From Brasilonema sp. CT11 (lineage in GTDB: Bacteria; Cyanobacteriota; Cyanobacteriia; Cyanobacteriales; Nostocaceae): DNA of 64,000 bases. Location: NCBI RefSeq assembly GCF_017982655.1, contig NZ_JABXYX010000021.1, positions 1 through 64,000 of the forward strand, read 5' to 3'. Every line of letters begins with the position of its first letter. Within the stretch, counting starts at the first letter, position 1. Made by a program: the position numbers and the translations under genes. Under the pieces are notes generated by a model, which ran no database searches, had not been told where the DNA came from, and saw nothing but the letters and a program-made list of their open reading frames with translations. Shown in pieces: positions 1 to 8,684 of this stretch.

Positions 1-2
1 CT

Positions 3-2735
3 TTGAGTCAACAAGTGGGCGACAAAGCTCTTGAAGCAACAACCCTCACCAATATTGGCGGTGTCTACTCCAAATTAGGAGACAAACAAAGTGCGCTCAA
101 ATACTACAACTCTGCTCTGCCTTTGAGTCAACAAGTGGGCGACAAAGCTCTTGAAGCAACAACCCTCAACAATATTGGCAGTGTCTACTCCGAATTAGGA
201 GACAAACAAAATGCCCTCAAATACTACAACGATTCTCTGCCTTTGAGTAAACAAGTCGGCGACAAAGCACGAGAAGCAACAACCCTTAGCAATATTGGCT
301 TAGTCTACTCCGATTTAGGAGATAAACAAAGTGCCCTCAAATACTACAACTCTGCTCTGGCTTTGAGTAAACAAGTCGGCGACAAAGCAGGAGAAGCAAC
401 AACCCTCAACAATATTGGCAAAGTCTACTTCGATTTAGGAGATAAACAAACTGCCCTCAAATACTACAACCAATCTCTGCCTTTGATCAAACAAGTGGGC
501 GACAAAGCAGGAGAAGCAGCAACCCTCAACAATATTGGCGCTGTCTACTCCGCTGTAGGAGATAAACAAAGTGCCCTCAAATACTACAACGATTCTCTGC
601 CTTTGATCAAACAAGTGGGCGACAAAGCAGGAGAAGCAACAACCCTCAACAATATTGGCGCTGTTTACTCCGATTTAGGAGACAAACAAACTGCCCTCAA
701 ATACTACAACGATTCTCTGGCTTTGAGAAAAGAAGTCGGCGACAAAGCAGGAGAAGCTACTACCCTCAACAATATTGGCTTTGTCTACTCCGAATTAGGA
801 GACAAACAAACTGCCCTCAAATACTTCAACGATTCTCTGGCTTTGAAAAAACAAGTGGGCGACAAAGCAGGAGAAGCAAAAACCCTCAACAATATTGGCT
901 TTGTCTACTTCGATTTAGGAGATAAACAAAATGCCCTCAAATACTTCAACGATTCTCTGCCTTTGAGAAAACAAGTCGGCGACAAAGCAGGAGAAGCTGC
1001 TACCCGAAACAATATTGGCTTAGTCTACGGCTCATTAGGAGATAAACAAACTGCCCTCAAATACTTCAACTCTTCTCTGCCTTTGAGTAAACAAGTGGGC
1101 AACAAAGCAGGAGAAGCAGCAACCCTTGGTAACATCGCTCTCCTAGAACGCAGTCGCGGCAACCTGCAAGCAGCCCGCACTAACCAAGAAGCCGCAATCA
1201 AAATTATCGAAGAATTACGCACCAAAATCGACAGGCAAGAACTCCGCACTTCCTACTTTGCCACAGTTCAGGCTTACTATAAACTCTACATCGACCTGCT
1301 GATGCAACTGCACAAAAAAGAGCCATCCCAAGGATACGATGCATTAGCCCTACATATCAGCGAACGCTCCCGCGCCAGAAGCTTGATAGAACTATTAACA
1401 CAAGCAAATGCCAAAATTCTCAAAGGCGCAAACCCACAACTCATACAACAAGAACGCAGCTTACTACAGCAAATTGATGCAACAGAGACACTGCGGCAAA
1501 ATTTAGCAAATTCACCAAATAAAAACGACTCCACCAAAGCATCTATTCAAAAACTCACCACACAAATCGAAAATCTCTTCAGCCAACACCAGGAAGTACA
1601 AGCCAAAATCCGTACGACTAGCCCAGAATATGCAAAACTGACAAACCCAAACCCGGAAAAGGACATTCTCAAATTACCGCAAATCCAACAACAACTTGAT
1701 AAAGACACTCTGCTATTGCAATATTCTTTGGGAGAAGAACACAGTTATTTGTGGGCAGTCACTCCCACCCAAATGCAAGTTTACACACTCCCCGGACAAA
1801 AGGAAATAGAAAAAGTCGCAGAGCGATTCGGTACAGATTTGCCGCAAGTAACAGCTACTGACTTAGCGATCCAGAGCGCAAAACAACTCACTCAACTGAT
1901 TCTCGCACCTGTTGCTGATAAATTAACAGCAAAGCGTTTGGTGATTGTTGCTGATTTAGGGCTACAAACCATTCCCTTTGGGGCATTAGCTGATATCACT
2001 TCAAATAAATACCAACCACTGATGATAAACCATGAAATTATCAATTTACCCTCAGCCTCTACCATTGCCATCCAACGCCAAAAACTTGCCAACCGCCAAA
2101 GCGCACCCAAAGCCATAGCCGTACTTGCCGATCCGGTATACAGTGCTACCGACACACGAGTCACAGGTAAACCGGAAAATACTCAACTCGGTTCCGAAAT
2201 CGAATTTGAACGCTCTGCTCTTGCCCGTTCCGCCAGAAGCCTGAAACGCAATGGTTGGAACAGGCTAGCCAACACAGCAGAAGAAGCAAAAGGAATTTTA
2301 AAACTGATACCAGCAGCAACTAGCCTAGAGGCATTGAGTTTTGATGCTAATTACGACTGGGCAACAAGCAAAACTCTCAATCAATTCCGTATCTTGCATT
2401 TTGCCACTCACGGCTTCGTCAATCAAGAGCAACCAGAGTTATCCGGAATTGTACTGTCATTGGTTGATAAAAAAGGCAAGCCAATCAGAGGACACTTGCG
2501 CTTGGGAGATTTGTTTAATCAAGACTACCCAGCAGAGTTAATCGTCTTGAGTGCCTGCGAAACCGGACTTGGTAAAAATGTCAACGGTGAAGGTTTAGTG
2601 GGGTTGACACGCGGGTTAATGTATGCGGGAGCGGCGCGGGTTATGCTGTCGCTGTGGCAGGTTAGCGATGAAGGCACATCTGTATTGATGCAAGAATTTT
2701 ACACAGTTTTGTTGCAGCAAAAGAAAACTCCATAA
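3..2735 (+). CDS. TPR-CHAT protein (caspase-like peptidase), 5' end outside window, 3' end cut by an in-frame stop
   Basis: The frame is open from the window edge, so the true start lies upstream; the TTG at position 3 is only the first possible start codon. The first ~370 residues are at least nine near-identical 40-residue tetratricopeptide repeats (core NNIGxVYxxLGDKQxALKYY), also visible as a 120-bp period in the DNA. A helical linker follows, then a C-terminal CHAT domain. The caspase-like dyad is visible as His803 in HFATHG and Cys852 in LSACETG. CHAT proteins are caspase-fold cysteine peptidases, and the TPR array is presumably the sensor or partner-binding part. The reading frame stops at TAA 2733-2735, but the next 32 codons still encode the normal CHAT end, so the gene probably suffered a nonsense mutation. 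The dyad lies before the stop. A secreted trypsin-like protease gene follows on the same strand. Confidence 0.9.
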   Translation: MSQQVGDKALEATTLTNIGGVYSKLGDKQSALKYYNSALPLSQQVGDKALEATTLNNIGSVYSELGDKQNALKYYNDSLPLSKQVGDKAREATTLSNIGLVYSDLGDKQSALKYYNSALALSKQVGDKAGEATTLNNIGKVYFDLGDKQTALKYYNQSLPLIKQVGDKAGEAATLNNIGAVYSAVGDKQSALKYYNDSLPLIKQVGDKAGEATTLNNIGAVYSDLGDKQTALKYYNDSLALRKEVGDKAGEATTLNNIGFVYSELGDKQTALKYFNDSLALKKQVGDKAGEAKTLNNIGFVYFDLGDKQNALKYFNDSLPLRKQVGDKAGEAATRNNIGLVYGSLGDKQTALKYFNSSLPLSKQVGNKAGEAATLGNIALLERSRGNLQAARTNQEAAIKIIEELRTKIDRQELRTSYFATVQAYYKLYIDLLMQLHKKEPSQGYDALALHISERSRARSLIELLTQANAKILKGANPQLIQQERSLLQQIDATETLRQNLANSPNKNDSTKASIQKLTTQIENLFSQHQEVQAKIRTTSPEYAKLTNPNPEKDILKLPQIQQQLDKDTLLLQYSLGEEHSYLWAVTPTQMQVYTLPGQKEIEKVAERFGTDLPQVTATDLAIQSAKQLTQLILAPVADKLTAKRLVIVADLGLQTIPFGALADITSNKYQPLMINHEIINLPSASTIAIQRQKLANRQSAPKAIAVLADPVYSATDTRVTGKPENTQLGSEIEFERSALARSARSLKRNGWNRLANTAEEAKGILKLIPAATSLEALSFDANYDWATSKTLNQFRILHFATHGFVNQEQPELSGIVLSLVDKKGKPIRGHLRLGDLFNQDYPAELIVLSACETGLGKNVNGEGLVGLTRGLMYAGAARVMLSLWQVSDEGTSVLMQEFYTVLLQQKKTP

Positions 2736-2834
2736 CTTGCGTTACGTGCAGCACAACGCAAGTTATGGGAAAACTCAAAATGGCATAGTCCCTATTACTG
2801 GGCGGGTTTCACTGTTCAGGGAGAGTGGCGTTAG
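2736..2834 (+). pseudogene. Orphaned C-terminal tail of the TPR-CHAT gene
   Basis: Read in the same frame beyond TAA 2733-2735, the sequence encodes LALRAAQRKLWENS and then WHSPYYWAGFTVQGEWR, ending at TAG 2832-2834. The pattern RAAQ..L..........PYYWAGF...GEW is how CHAT domains normally end; the second TPR-CHAT protein of this window ends with LRRAQLAI...PYYWAAYVLIGNW. One base change (TAT or TAC to TAA) explains the stop. Confidence 0.8.
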
Positions 2835-3173
2835 ATACCTCACCCCAGCCCTCTCCTTATAAAGGAGAGGGAGAAAGAAAAAACTCTTCTTACCCTCTCC
2901 TTGATAAGGAGAGGGTGCCGCAGGCGGGTGAGGTTTCTTCGCCTGGAACAGACGATATGCAAAAACTACACTACCAACACAACAATACCCCAGCCCTGTG
3001 GTTAGAAACGACACGGAGATACCTCACCCCAGCCCTCTCCTTATAAAGGAGAGGGAGAAAGAAAAAACTCTTCTTACCCTCTCCTTTATAAGGAGAGGGT
3101 GCCGTAGGCGGGTGAGGTTTCTTCGCTTGGAACAGACGACAGACAAAAACTATCAGACCAACACAAAATACCC
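2835..3173. repeat. Tandem copy pair of a ~155-bp segment containing a palindromic repeat
   Basis: The stretch between the CHAT gene and the protease gene consists mostly of two near-identical copies, about 2835-2989 and 3019-3172. Each holds a 98-bp palindromic element (2837-2934 and 3021-3118) bounded by ACCTCACCCC and GGGTGAGGT. Inside it are two short hairpins built on CCCTCTCCTTATAAGGAGAGGG-type arms (about 10-bp stems). The second copy runs up to the ATG of the protease gene, so the protease leader appears to have been duplicated together with the repeat. I see no gene here. Confidence 0.8.
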
Positions 3174-4148
3174 ATGAAAAACAAACTCATCAGCAAACAA
3201 TCAATCGCATTATTTATCGCAGCAACTATCAGCGGAATTACGTTAAATACCTGGTGGAATGCAAACGCCCAAACCACGCCAGCAAAAACAACTCCACCCA
3301 AATATACCAAATTGCAAGATGTGAAGAACTTCAGTATCAAAGGAAACGGTAAAGCTTTTCAACCTGGTAATTTGCAACAGACGAATAAACCAGATAAAGC
3401 TGATGATGAAGAATTTAAACGCAGGGCAATCATTGGTTGGGATGACCGAGTTCCTATGTTAAGCCGACAATATCCTTGGTCAGCAATTGGTAGAGTACAG
3501 GGATTAACCACTAAAGGCGAGGAATATCATTGCACAGGTACATTAATTAGTGAAGATGTCGTTTTAACCAATTCACACTGCGTGATTGATCCTGAAACAC
3601 ACCAAGCTAGTCAAAAAATCTTGTTTCTCCCAAATCTTATCAATGGCAAAGTCGCGGATGAATCGGATATTGCCCAAGTTCAAAATGTCATTTATGGCAC
3701 TGATTTCACTAAAACTAAGTTAGAAAATCAAACTGACGACTGGGCGCTTTTGAAACTCAATAAACCTATTGGCTTAAAATACGGATATCTCGGTTGGAAA
3801 TCTTTACCCTCATCAACTCTCACCAAAAACCGCAATAAATATATTTTCGTTGGTTATTCTGGTGATTTCCCTAACACAAACAAAGAAAAGTATCGATTTT
3901 TTACCGCAGGTAAGGGATGGACAGCAAGCGTGCAACAAGGTTGCAGCATCGTGGGTGAAGAAGGCAATGTGTTGTTACACGACTGTGATACCACTGGTGG
4001 TTCTTCCGGGGGAGCGATTATTGGTGTGATAGGTAATCAACCGTACATAATTGGTCTTAATAATGCGGAAATCAAAACTCGTGATGGAAGAGGGATAATT
4101 AACCTGGGTGTGAAGATTGATTTTTTAGATAAATTGACAGGAAAATAA
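3174..4148 (+). CDS. Secreted trypsin-like serine protease
   Basis: This 324-residue protein begins with a signal peptide (KNK, then a hydrophobic stretch to about residue 30, cleavage likely after ANAQ). A chymotrypsin-fold domain follows. The triad is visible: His135 in TNSHC, Asp188 or Asp189 in TDDWALL, and Ser278 in TGGSSGG. The fold and the S in place of the usual D before the catalytic Ser resemble the V8/glutamyl-endopeptidase-like peptidases (family S1B) common in cyanobacteria. It probably acts in the periplasm or outside the cell. It lies on the same strand as the TPR-CHAT gene, but the gap is 339 bp of repeats, so a shared transcript is uncertain. No clear Shine-Dalgarno sequence precedes the ATG; the start is chosen because the signal peptide begins there. 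Confidence 0.85.
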   Translation: MKNKLISKQSIALFIAATISGITLNTWWNANAQTTPAKTTPPKYTKLQDVKNFSIKGNGKAFQPGNLQQTNKPDKADDEEFKRRAIIGWDDRVPMLSRQYPWSAIGRVQGLTTKGEEYHCTGTLISEDVVLTNSHCVIDPETHQASQKILFLPNLINGKVADESDIAQVQNVIYGTDFTKTKLENQTDDWALLKLNKPIGLKYGYLGWKSLPSSTLTKNRNKYIFVGYSGDFPNTNKEKYRFFTAGKGWTASVQQGCSIVGEEGNVLLHDCDTTGGSSGGAIIGVIGNQPYIIGLNNAEIKTRDGRGIINLGVKIDFLDKLTGK

Positions 4149-4163
4149 GTAGACCCTCGATAT

Positions 4164-4263
4164 CTCGTTCCCAGGCTGAGCCTGGGAACGAGGGTTGGGA
4201 GGCTCAGCCTCCCGATTATTGAGAATGGTGCAAGGTAAGTAGAGTGGGCATTGCAATGCCCAC
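4164..4263. repeat. Three stacked palindromes between convergent genes
   Basis: Three perfect palindromes lie in 100 bp: 4164-4192 (14-bp arms CTCGTTCCCAGGCT around one G), 4197-4213 (GGGAGGCT around C) and 4244-4263 (GTGGGCATTG and its complement). They lie between two genes that converge and could act as a bidirectional terminator, but the sequences look like dispersed repeats. A decayed relative of the third one is at 36611-36634. Confidence 0.75.
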
Positions 4264-4330
4264 CCTACACCTACTACTTTATGCATCTCTTGCTCTGGGC
4301 GATCGCACTGTATCACTTGCGTAAGTCTTA

Positions 4331-5332
4331 TCAAACTAAAGGTAAAGTATGACGCTCAAAAAAGTCCCAAATCGTCTGAGTTGAGTCTAAACCGAGGTCT
4401 TTATTGAACTCATTAACATCTTTATCAGTAGAACTACCACCGTACCAGAGATGTCCGCCGTTGACTACAGCTAATTCTACAACCTCGGAACCAGCGCTAC
4501 AACCGGAGTAGGAATAGGTTTTAAGTTTTGAGGGATCGCGCCTTGCGCGGCTCCCTGCTGGAGCATCGCTCTGATTGCCAGCAATAAATGATACATTATT
4601 GGCAGTATATTCAGGACATTGGTTGTGAGTACGCCAAAACTCTACAGCTTCTGGAATAGAAACGAGCGATCCTTTTTGAGTTTTCTTATCACCCTCATAA
4701 TGTACAGATTGGTCGTTTGTGCCGTTAATCATCAACATAGATACAGGCATTTGTGGTTGGCAATTTGGTTTTAGTCGCCTTGGCAAAGAACCAGCGACTG
4801 AAGCAAAAGCTGCTATTTTATCAGATAGTTGACAACTCAAAGCTTGGGTTAGTATTCCGCCTCTAGAAAAGCCACTAGCGTATATTCTACGGCTATCAAT
4901 ATTTCTAACTTCTTCTATATGATTAATTAAATTCTTTACAAAAGAAACATCATCAAAATTTCTTTCCTTTTTCTTTCTTATGCTCCATCTCTGGTTAATG
5001 CCATCAGGATAAACGACAATAAACCCTTTTTCTTCTGCTAATTTATTAAATTGAGATACATTACTAATTGAGCGTCCACTGCCTTCGTCTCCATGAAATA
5101 CCATAACTAATGGCATAGCACGACTAGGAGAATAAGACTTTGGCGTGTAAATATCGTAAGTGCGGGCGTAACCTTGGTCAGCTAATTCGCCATTACTCTG
5201 ACCATAAACAACGTTATTCTCTCGTATAGTTATTTGCTGCGCTTGCATTGATTCGCAGCCTGCGATTAAACTAATTGAGAGTAAACAAGTAAAGACTCGT
5301 TTGAGGAATTGAGAACTGATATTAACATTCAC
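4331..5332 (-). CDS. Lipoprotein esterase, PHB-depolymerase/feruloyl-esterase (LpqC-like) family
   Basis: A 333-residue alpha/beta hydrolase with a lipoprotein signal peptide: lipobox LIAGC with Cys26. The nucleophile elbow is GFSRGG with Ser156, the acid is probably Asp207 in NGTNDQ, and the base is His294 in NGGHLWYGG, the usual ending of COG3509 esterases. An early FHG motif (residues 79-81) forms the oxyanion region. The family cleaves esters such as short polyhydroxyalkanoates or feruloyl groups; the substrate here is unknown. Residues of about 256-268 (DAPAGSRARRDPS) are Arg-rich and come from a GC-rich, repeat-like DNA segment (about 4530-4565), which looks like an in-frame repeat insertion in a loop. 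It converges with the protease gene upstream in the window. Confidence 0.85.
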   Translation of the reverse strand: MNVNISSQFLKRVFTCLLSISLIAGCESMQAQQITIRENNVVYGQSNGELADQGYARTYDIYTPKSYSPSRAMPLVMVFHGDEGSGRSISNVSQFNKLAEEKGFIVVYPDGINQRWSIRKKKERNFDDVSFVKNLINHIEEVRNIDSRRIYASGFSRGGILTQALSCQLSDKIAAFASVAGSLPRRLKPNCQPQMPVSMLMINGTNDQSVHYEGDKKTQKGSLVSIPEAVEFWRTHNQCPEYTANNVSFIAGNQSDAPAGSRARRDPSKLKTYSYSGCSAGSEVVELAVVNGGHLWYGGSSTDKDVNEFNKDLGLDSTQTIWDFFERHTLPLV

Positions 5333-5910
5333 GATTAATCCTATTAGGTAAAATTATAAGCATATTTTTAATGTGTTATTAGTTCTAAAATACTTTTATT
5401 GGCTCATGTTTACCTCATACAAATGGGTGAATCTGTTTAATTGACAAGCAGTCAAACTATAACTACAGATAGAAAAAGTCTCTTTCCGCACAAAATTAGT
5501 ATTTTTTGTGTGTAGGCAAAACTTTCAATAAATACAGGGAACGCTTAACAGGGAACAGGGAGCAGGGAACAGGGAGCAGGGAACAGGGAGCAGGGAGCAC
5601 CGGAGCAGGGAGCACCGGAGTAGGGAGCAGGGAGCACCGGAGCAGGGGACAAAATAAATTGTATGAAATGTAACAAAAAAAGTTCTGGTTAATTTTTCGT
5701 ATCATACTTGTAAGTTTTCCCGCCCACCAGCTTGAAAAAGCAAGGGAGCAGGGAGCACCGGAGTAGGGAGAGGACTACTTCACGTGAACTAATTTCCCCC
5801 AGCACCCTGCACCCAAGCGTTCGCGTAGCGTGTCCAAAGGACTCAGCGTGCTCCCTACTTCTTCCCCCTTACACCCTTACACCCTTACACCCTTAGTTGT
5901 TGACAGCTAC
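5333..5910. repeat. Repeat-rich gap: GGGAGCA(GG) runs and ACACCCTT tandem repeats
   Basis: The segment 5535-5660 is a run of degenerate units of the type GGGAACAGGGAGCA with CACCGGAG spacers, reappearing at 5740-5770. Positions 5868-5896 hold an octamer tandem repeat (ACACCCTT, about four copies). Around 5815-5850 is a GCGTTCGCGTAGCGTG segment seen in many cyanobacterial repeats. The first 150 bp upstream of the esterase gene are AT-rich and probably hold its promoter. I see no credible coding sequence. Confidence 0.7.
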
Positions 5911-7662
5911 TTACTTCGCTTTACGAACAGAAGATTGCGAATTAAAAACAGCAGAGTGCTGTTGGATTGGACTCAAGGCAGAATTTTTCAAAGTGAGAAA
6001 CTGTACCAAACTCAATCGTAAGGGTTCTTGACTGATAGCGTTGACGTAATTGGCACTCAAGTAGCGACGGTAACTTGGTTGATTAGCAACGTAGGTTTCA
6101 AAGAAGGGAAGACTCAAAGCCCTGACATATCGCTGTGCTAATGCAGGACTCGGACCAATCACTTGTTCGGGAACGGGTACACCAGAACTTTGTGATTCTC
6201 CAATTGTTGAGAAGTGGGTAGCACCATTAATTAAGACTAAATATTTATTTAGGGTGGTTAACCAGGTGAAAGGTTGAATTTGTTCTGGAAATGCTGGAGC
6301 TATTGTATCGGCACTGCCAGCCATAATCATTATAGGAATTTTAATTTGGCTGATGCTGTCTTGCCCCATAATACTGCTGTCAATCGGGTTAATGGCGATC
6401 GCCGCTTTGACTCGTGAATCAGATAAGTTATATGTACTAGATTGTGGTAAACTCACAGCCAAGCACTGAAGTAACAGTGAAAGATTAGCCTTATCTGGTG
6501 AACTTGGGCAGTTTTTTTCTAGTTGCTTAAAATTAATTGGTGCTCCTGCTAATGCTAAAGCTGTGTAACCACCAAAGGATTGACCGATTACGCCGACTTG
6601 TTCCAAATTCAAGCGCCCTTTGTATGCAGGGTCGGTTTGAGATAGGCTAGTCAGTTGATTCAACAAATACTTTACATCCAAAGGGCGGTCAATAAATTCT
6701 CTTGGACCTGTGACTTCCGCCGCCCTACCTGATAATAAAGCTTGCAACTGTTTGGCATCACTACCGGGATGTTCTGGAACAGCAACGACAAAGCCATAAG
6801 AAGCAAGGTTTTCAGCAAGGTAAGCATAACTGGTACGATCAGAACCAAGTCCGTGGGAGATGACAATAACTGGACGAAAGCCAGATACATCTGGTAGATA
6901 AATGTCAGCAGGAAAAGTGCGACTACGAGATGTGTCGTTGAGCGTAATACTCCGCTTCTGCCAACGATATTTTCCTGATCGTGGCAGATCTGTGAGTGAA
7001 ATCTTATCTGAAGTAGAGGCATTTGCTGTATCCAACGACTGCTTGTTGATGAGTGCGATCGCCTGTTGAGTCTGATTAACTATATTTTGGAATGCCTGTG
7101 CGATTTCCAAACTGCGAGCTAAATTTATCGAAATCGTTCTTGAGGGAAACTTGCGTAGTATATTTAATAAAGTGAAATTTTGTGGATCGGCTGCTGCAAG
7201 AATCAGTGCTCCTCGAATTGCATAGAACCCGTTAATGTGAGATTCTTGCTGTACGACTTCTCCAAAATCTGCTAACACTCTTTCGCCGATCGGCGTATAA
7301 AGAAACTGCGAAACCTGTACAGCATTTAGCGGAATGGGAGTCAGCAACAATTGCGGCAGTTGCTTTAGTTGCTCTTTACCTGCATACTCAACATATGCAG
7401 CTAGGTCATCATCTATTTTACCTGTCTTGGCATAGGTTTCTAGAGAATCAATCGAAATAGAGCGAGACACAGCACCATAGGAAAGAGTCAACCGCTCTGC
7501 ACTTAAGCTAGGACGAGCGGTTAAAGTAGGAATTAACCCAATACTAAGAATCCCCAAGGCGATTTGTCGCAAAATTGATTGCTTGCTGATAAAACGAGTA
7601 TGAGGACGCAACCGGGTAACTTTGGGGATAGGAGGCGAAATCGGCGAGCAATTCATGAACAT
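5911..7662 (-). CDS. Alpha/beta hydrolase with N-terminal DUF1400 domain
   Basis: The protein has about 583 residues from the ATG at 7662; an upstream in-frame TTG (7683) and a second ATG (7656) are alternatives. A hydrophobic signal segment (ILSIGLIPTLTARPSLSA) precedes the cyanobacterial DUF1400 domain (LSYGAVSRSISIDSLETYAKTG and following ~110 residues). A dienelactone-hydrolase-like alpha/beta hydrolase domain follows: SHGLGSD for the oxyanion region, GQSFGG with the nucleophile Ser at about 362, SADTIAP with the acid and NGATHF with the His. Proteins of this layout are annotated as secreted lipase- or platelet-activating-factor-acetylhydrolase-like enzymes; the substrate is unknown. It is transcribed divergently from the dehydrogenase gene across about 200 bp. 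Confidence 0.85.
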   Translation of the reverse strand: MFMNCSPISPPIPKVTRLRPHTRFISKQSILRQIALGILSIGLIPTLTARPSLSAERLTLSYGAVSRSISIDSLETYAKTGKIDDDLAAYVEYAGKEQLKQLPQLLLTPIPLNAVQVSQFLYTPIGERVLADFGEVVQQESHINGFYAIRGALILAAADPQNFTLLNILRKFPSRTISINLARSLEIAQAFQNIVNQTQQAIALINKQSLDTANASTSDKISLTDLPRSGKYRWQKRSITLNDTSRSRTFPADIYLPDVSGFRPVIVISHGLGSDRTSYAYLAENLASYGFVVAVPEHPGSDAKQLQALLSGRAAEVTGPREFIDRPLDVKYLLNQLTSLSQTDPAYKGRLNLEQVGVIGQSFGGYTALALAGAPINFKQLEKNCPSSPDKANLSLLLQCLAVSLPQSSTYNLSDSRVKAAIAINPIDSSIMGQDSISQIKIPIMIMAGSADTIAPAFPEQIQPFTWLTTLNKYLVLINGATHFSTIGESQSSGVPVPEQVIGPSPALAQRYVRALSLPFFETYVANQPSYRRYLSANYVNAISQEPLRLSLVQFLTLKNSALSPIQQHSAVFNSQSSVRKAK

Positions 7663-7860
7663 CACTAAGCGCTTCTTTAGCAATTTTACTAAATTAAGCT
7701 GATGCTGCTTATGAATACTATCGCTGGGAATATTCTTTTGTTAATCTCAAAGTTCTGTTTTCAAAGAAAATTTCAGCACAGACAAGATTTTGATAAAGTT
7801 TGGGAATAAATGTTTGAAAGTGCATCATCTATTTACTAAAAATCAAGATTCAAAAAAACA

Positions 7861-8631
7861 ATGGACAATAACCGCTGGACACTTACAGGAAAAAAAGCTT
7901 TGATTACGGGAGCAACCAAAGGAATTGGAGGAGCGATCGCCCAAGAATTCTTGTCTCTCGGTGCTGAAATTATGATTGTTGCCAGAGATGCACAAGCAAT
8001 AAACCAGCAGCTTGAAAACTGGCGATCGCAAGGATGGAAAGCTTATGGAATTGCTGCAGATGTTGCCACATCTGATGGTCGTCAGGCAATAATTGAACAA
8101 GTCAATCAAACTTTAGGAGGATTAGATATCCTCGTCAACAACGTTGGCACTAATATTCGCAAAAAAGCGCTGGAATATACAGAACAAGAGTATGAGCGCA
8201 TATTTCAAACTAACTTAACCTCTACATTTGAAATGTGCCGACTCGCTTATCCTTTGCTGAAAGCTGGAGACAACAGCAGCATCGTCAACATTGGTTCTGT
8301 TGCTGGGTTAACCGGAGTTCGCACAGGCGCACCCTATGGAATGACAAAAGCAGCACTTGTACAACTGACTCGTTCTTTGGCTGTAGAATGGGCAGAAAAC
8401 CAAATTCGTGTAAATACTGTTGCTCCTTGGTTTATTCTCACTCCTTTAACTGAATCTTTCTTGAGCAATTCAGATGTGTTAAGCTCCGTGTTATCGCGTA
8501 CTCCAATGGGGCGAGTTGGCACACCAGAGGAAGTTGCAGGTTTAGTAGCCTTTCTGTGTATGCCAACAGCCACTTACATTACTGGACAGTGTATTGCAGT
8601 TGATGGTGGTTTTGTAGGCTTTGGTTTGTGA
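7861..8631 (+). CDS. Short-chain dehydrogenase/reductase, tropinone-reductase-like
   Basis: This 256-residue protein is a classical SDR. It shows TGATKGIG (residues 16-23) for the dinucleotide, NNVGTN for the central sheet, catalytic Ser146, Tyr159 and Lys163 (YGMTK), and the C-terminal [11 protein letters not shown]. The length is normal. The closest named group I can suggest from the sequence is the tropinone-reductase-like SDRs ([18 protein letters not shown] opening); the physiological substrate cannot be read from sequence. The stop codon lies directly at the right end of the tnpB element, which therefore inserted just behind this gene without damaging it. Confidence 0.9.
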   Translation: MDNNRWTLTGKKALITGATKGIGGAIAQEFLSLGAEIMIVARDAQAINQQLENWRSQGWKAYGIAADVATSDGRQAIIEQVNQTLGGLDILVNNVGTNIRKKALEYTEQEYERIFQTNLTSTFEMCRLAYPLLKAGDNSSIVNIGSVAGLTGVRTGAPYGMTKAALVQLTRSLAVEWAENQIRVNTVAPWFILTPLTESFLSNSDVLSSVLSRTPMGRVGTPEEVAGLVAFLCMPTATYITGQCIAVDGGFVGFGL

Positions 8632-8684
8632 CATCCTCCCATCACTGACTCGGAGTACCGAGTACAGTGGGGGCTTGCCAAGAA
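8632..8684 (-). other. Right end of the tnpB element with imperfect hairpin
   Basis: Immediately after the tnpB stop, the minus strand carries an imperfect hairpin built on CCCCCACTGTACTCGG and CCGAGTCAGTGATGGG. Right ends of IS200/IS605 elements carry such a structure, and in TnpB systems this region is the 3' end of the guide (omega/re) RNA. The RNA itself is inferred from the family. A guide would begin just past the element end, in the last bases of the dehydrogenase gene. Confidence 0.5.

Noticed and set aside
5535-5660. Possible CRISPR array
   Set aside because: The units are short, degenerate and contiguous with no unique spacers, and no cas gene is present; it is a simple tandem repeat.
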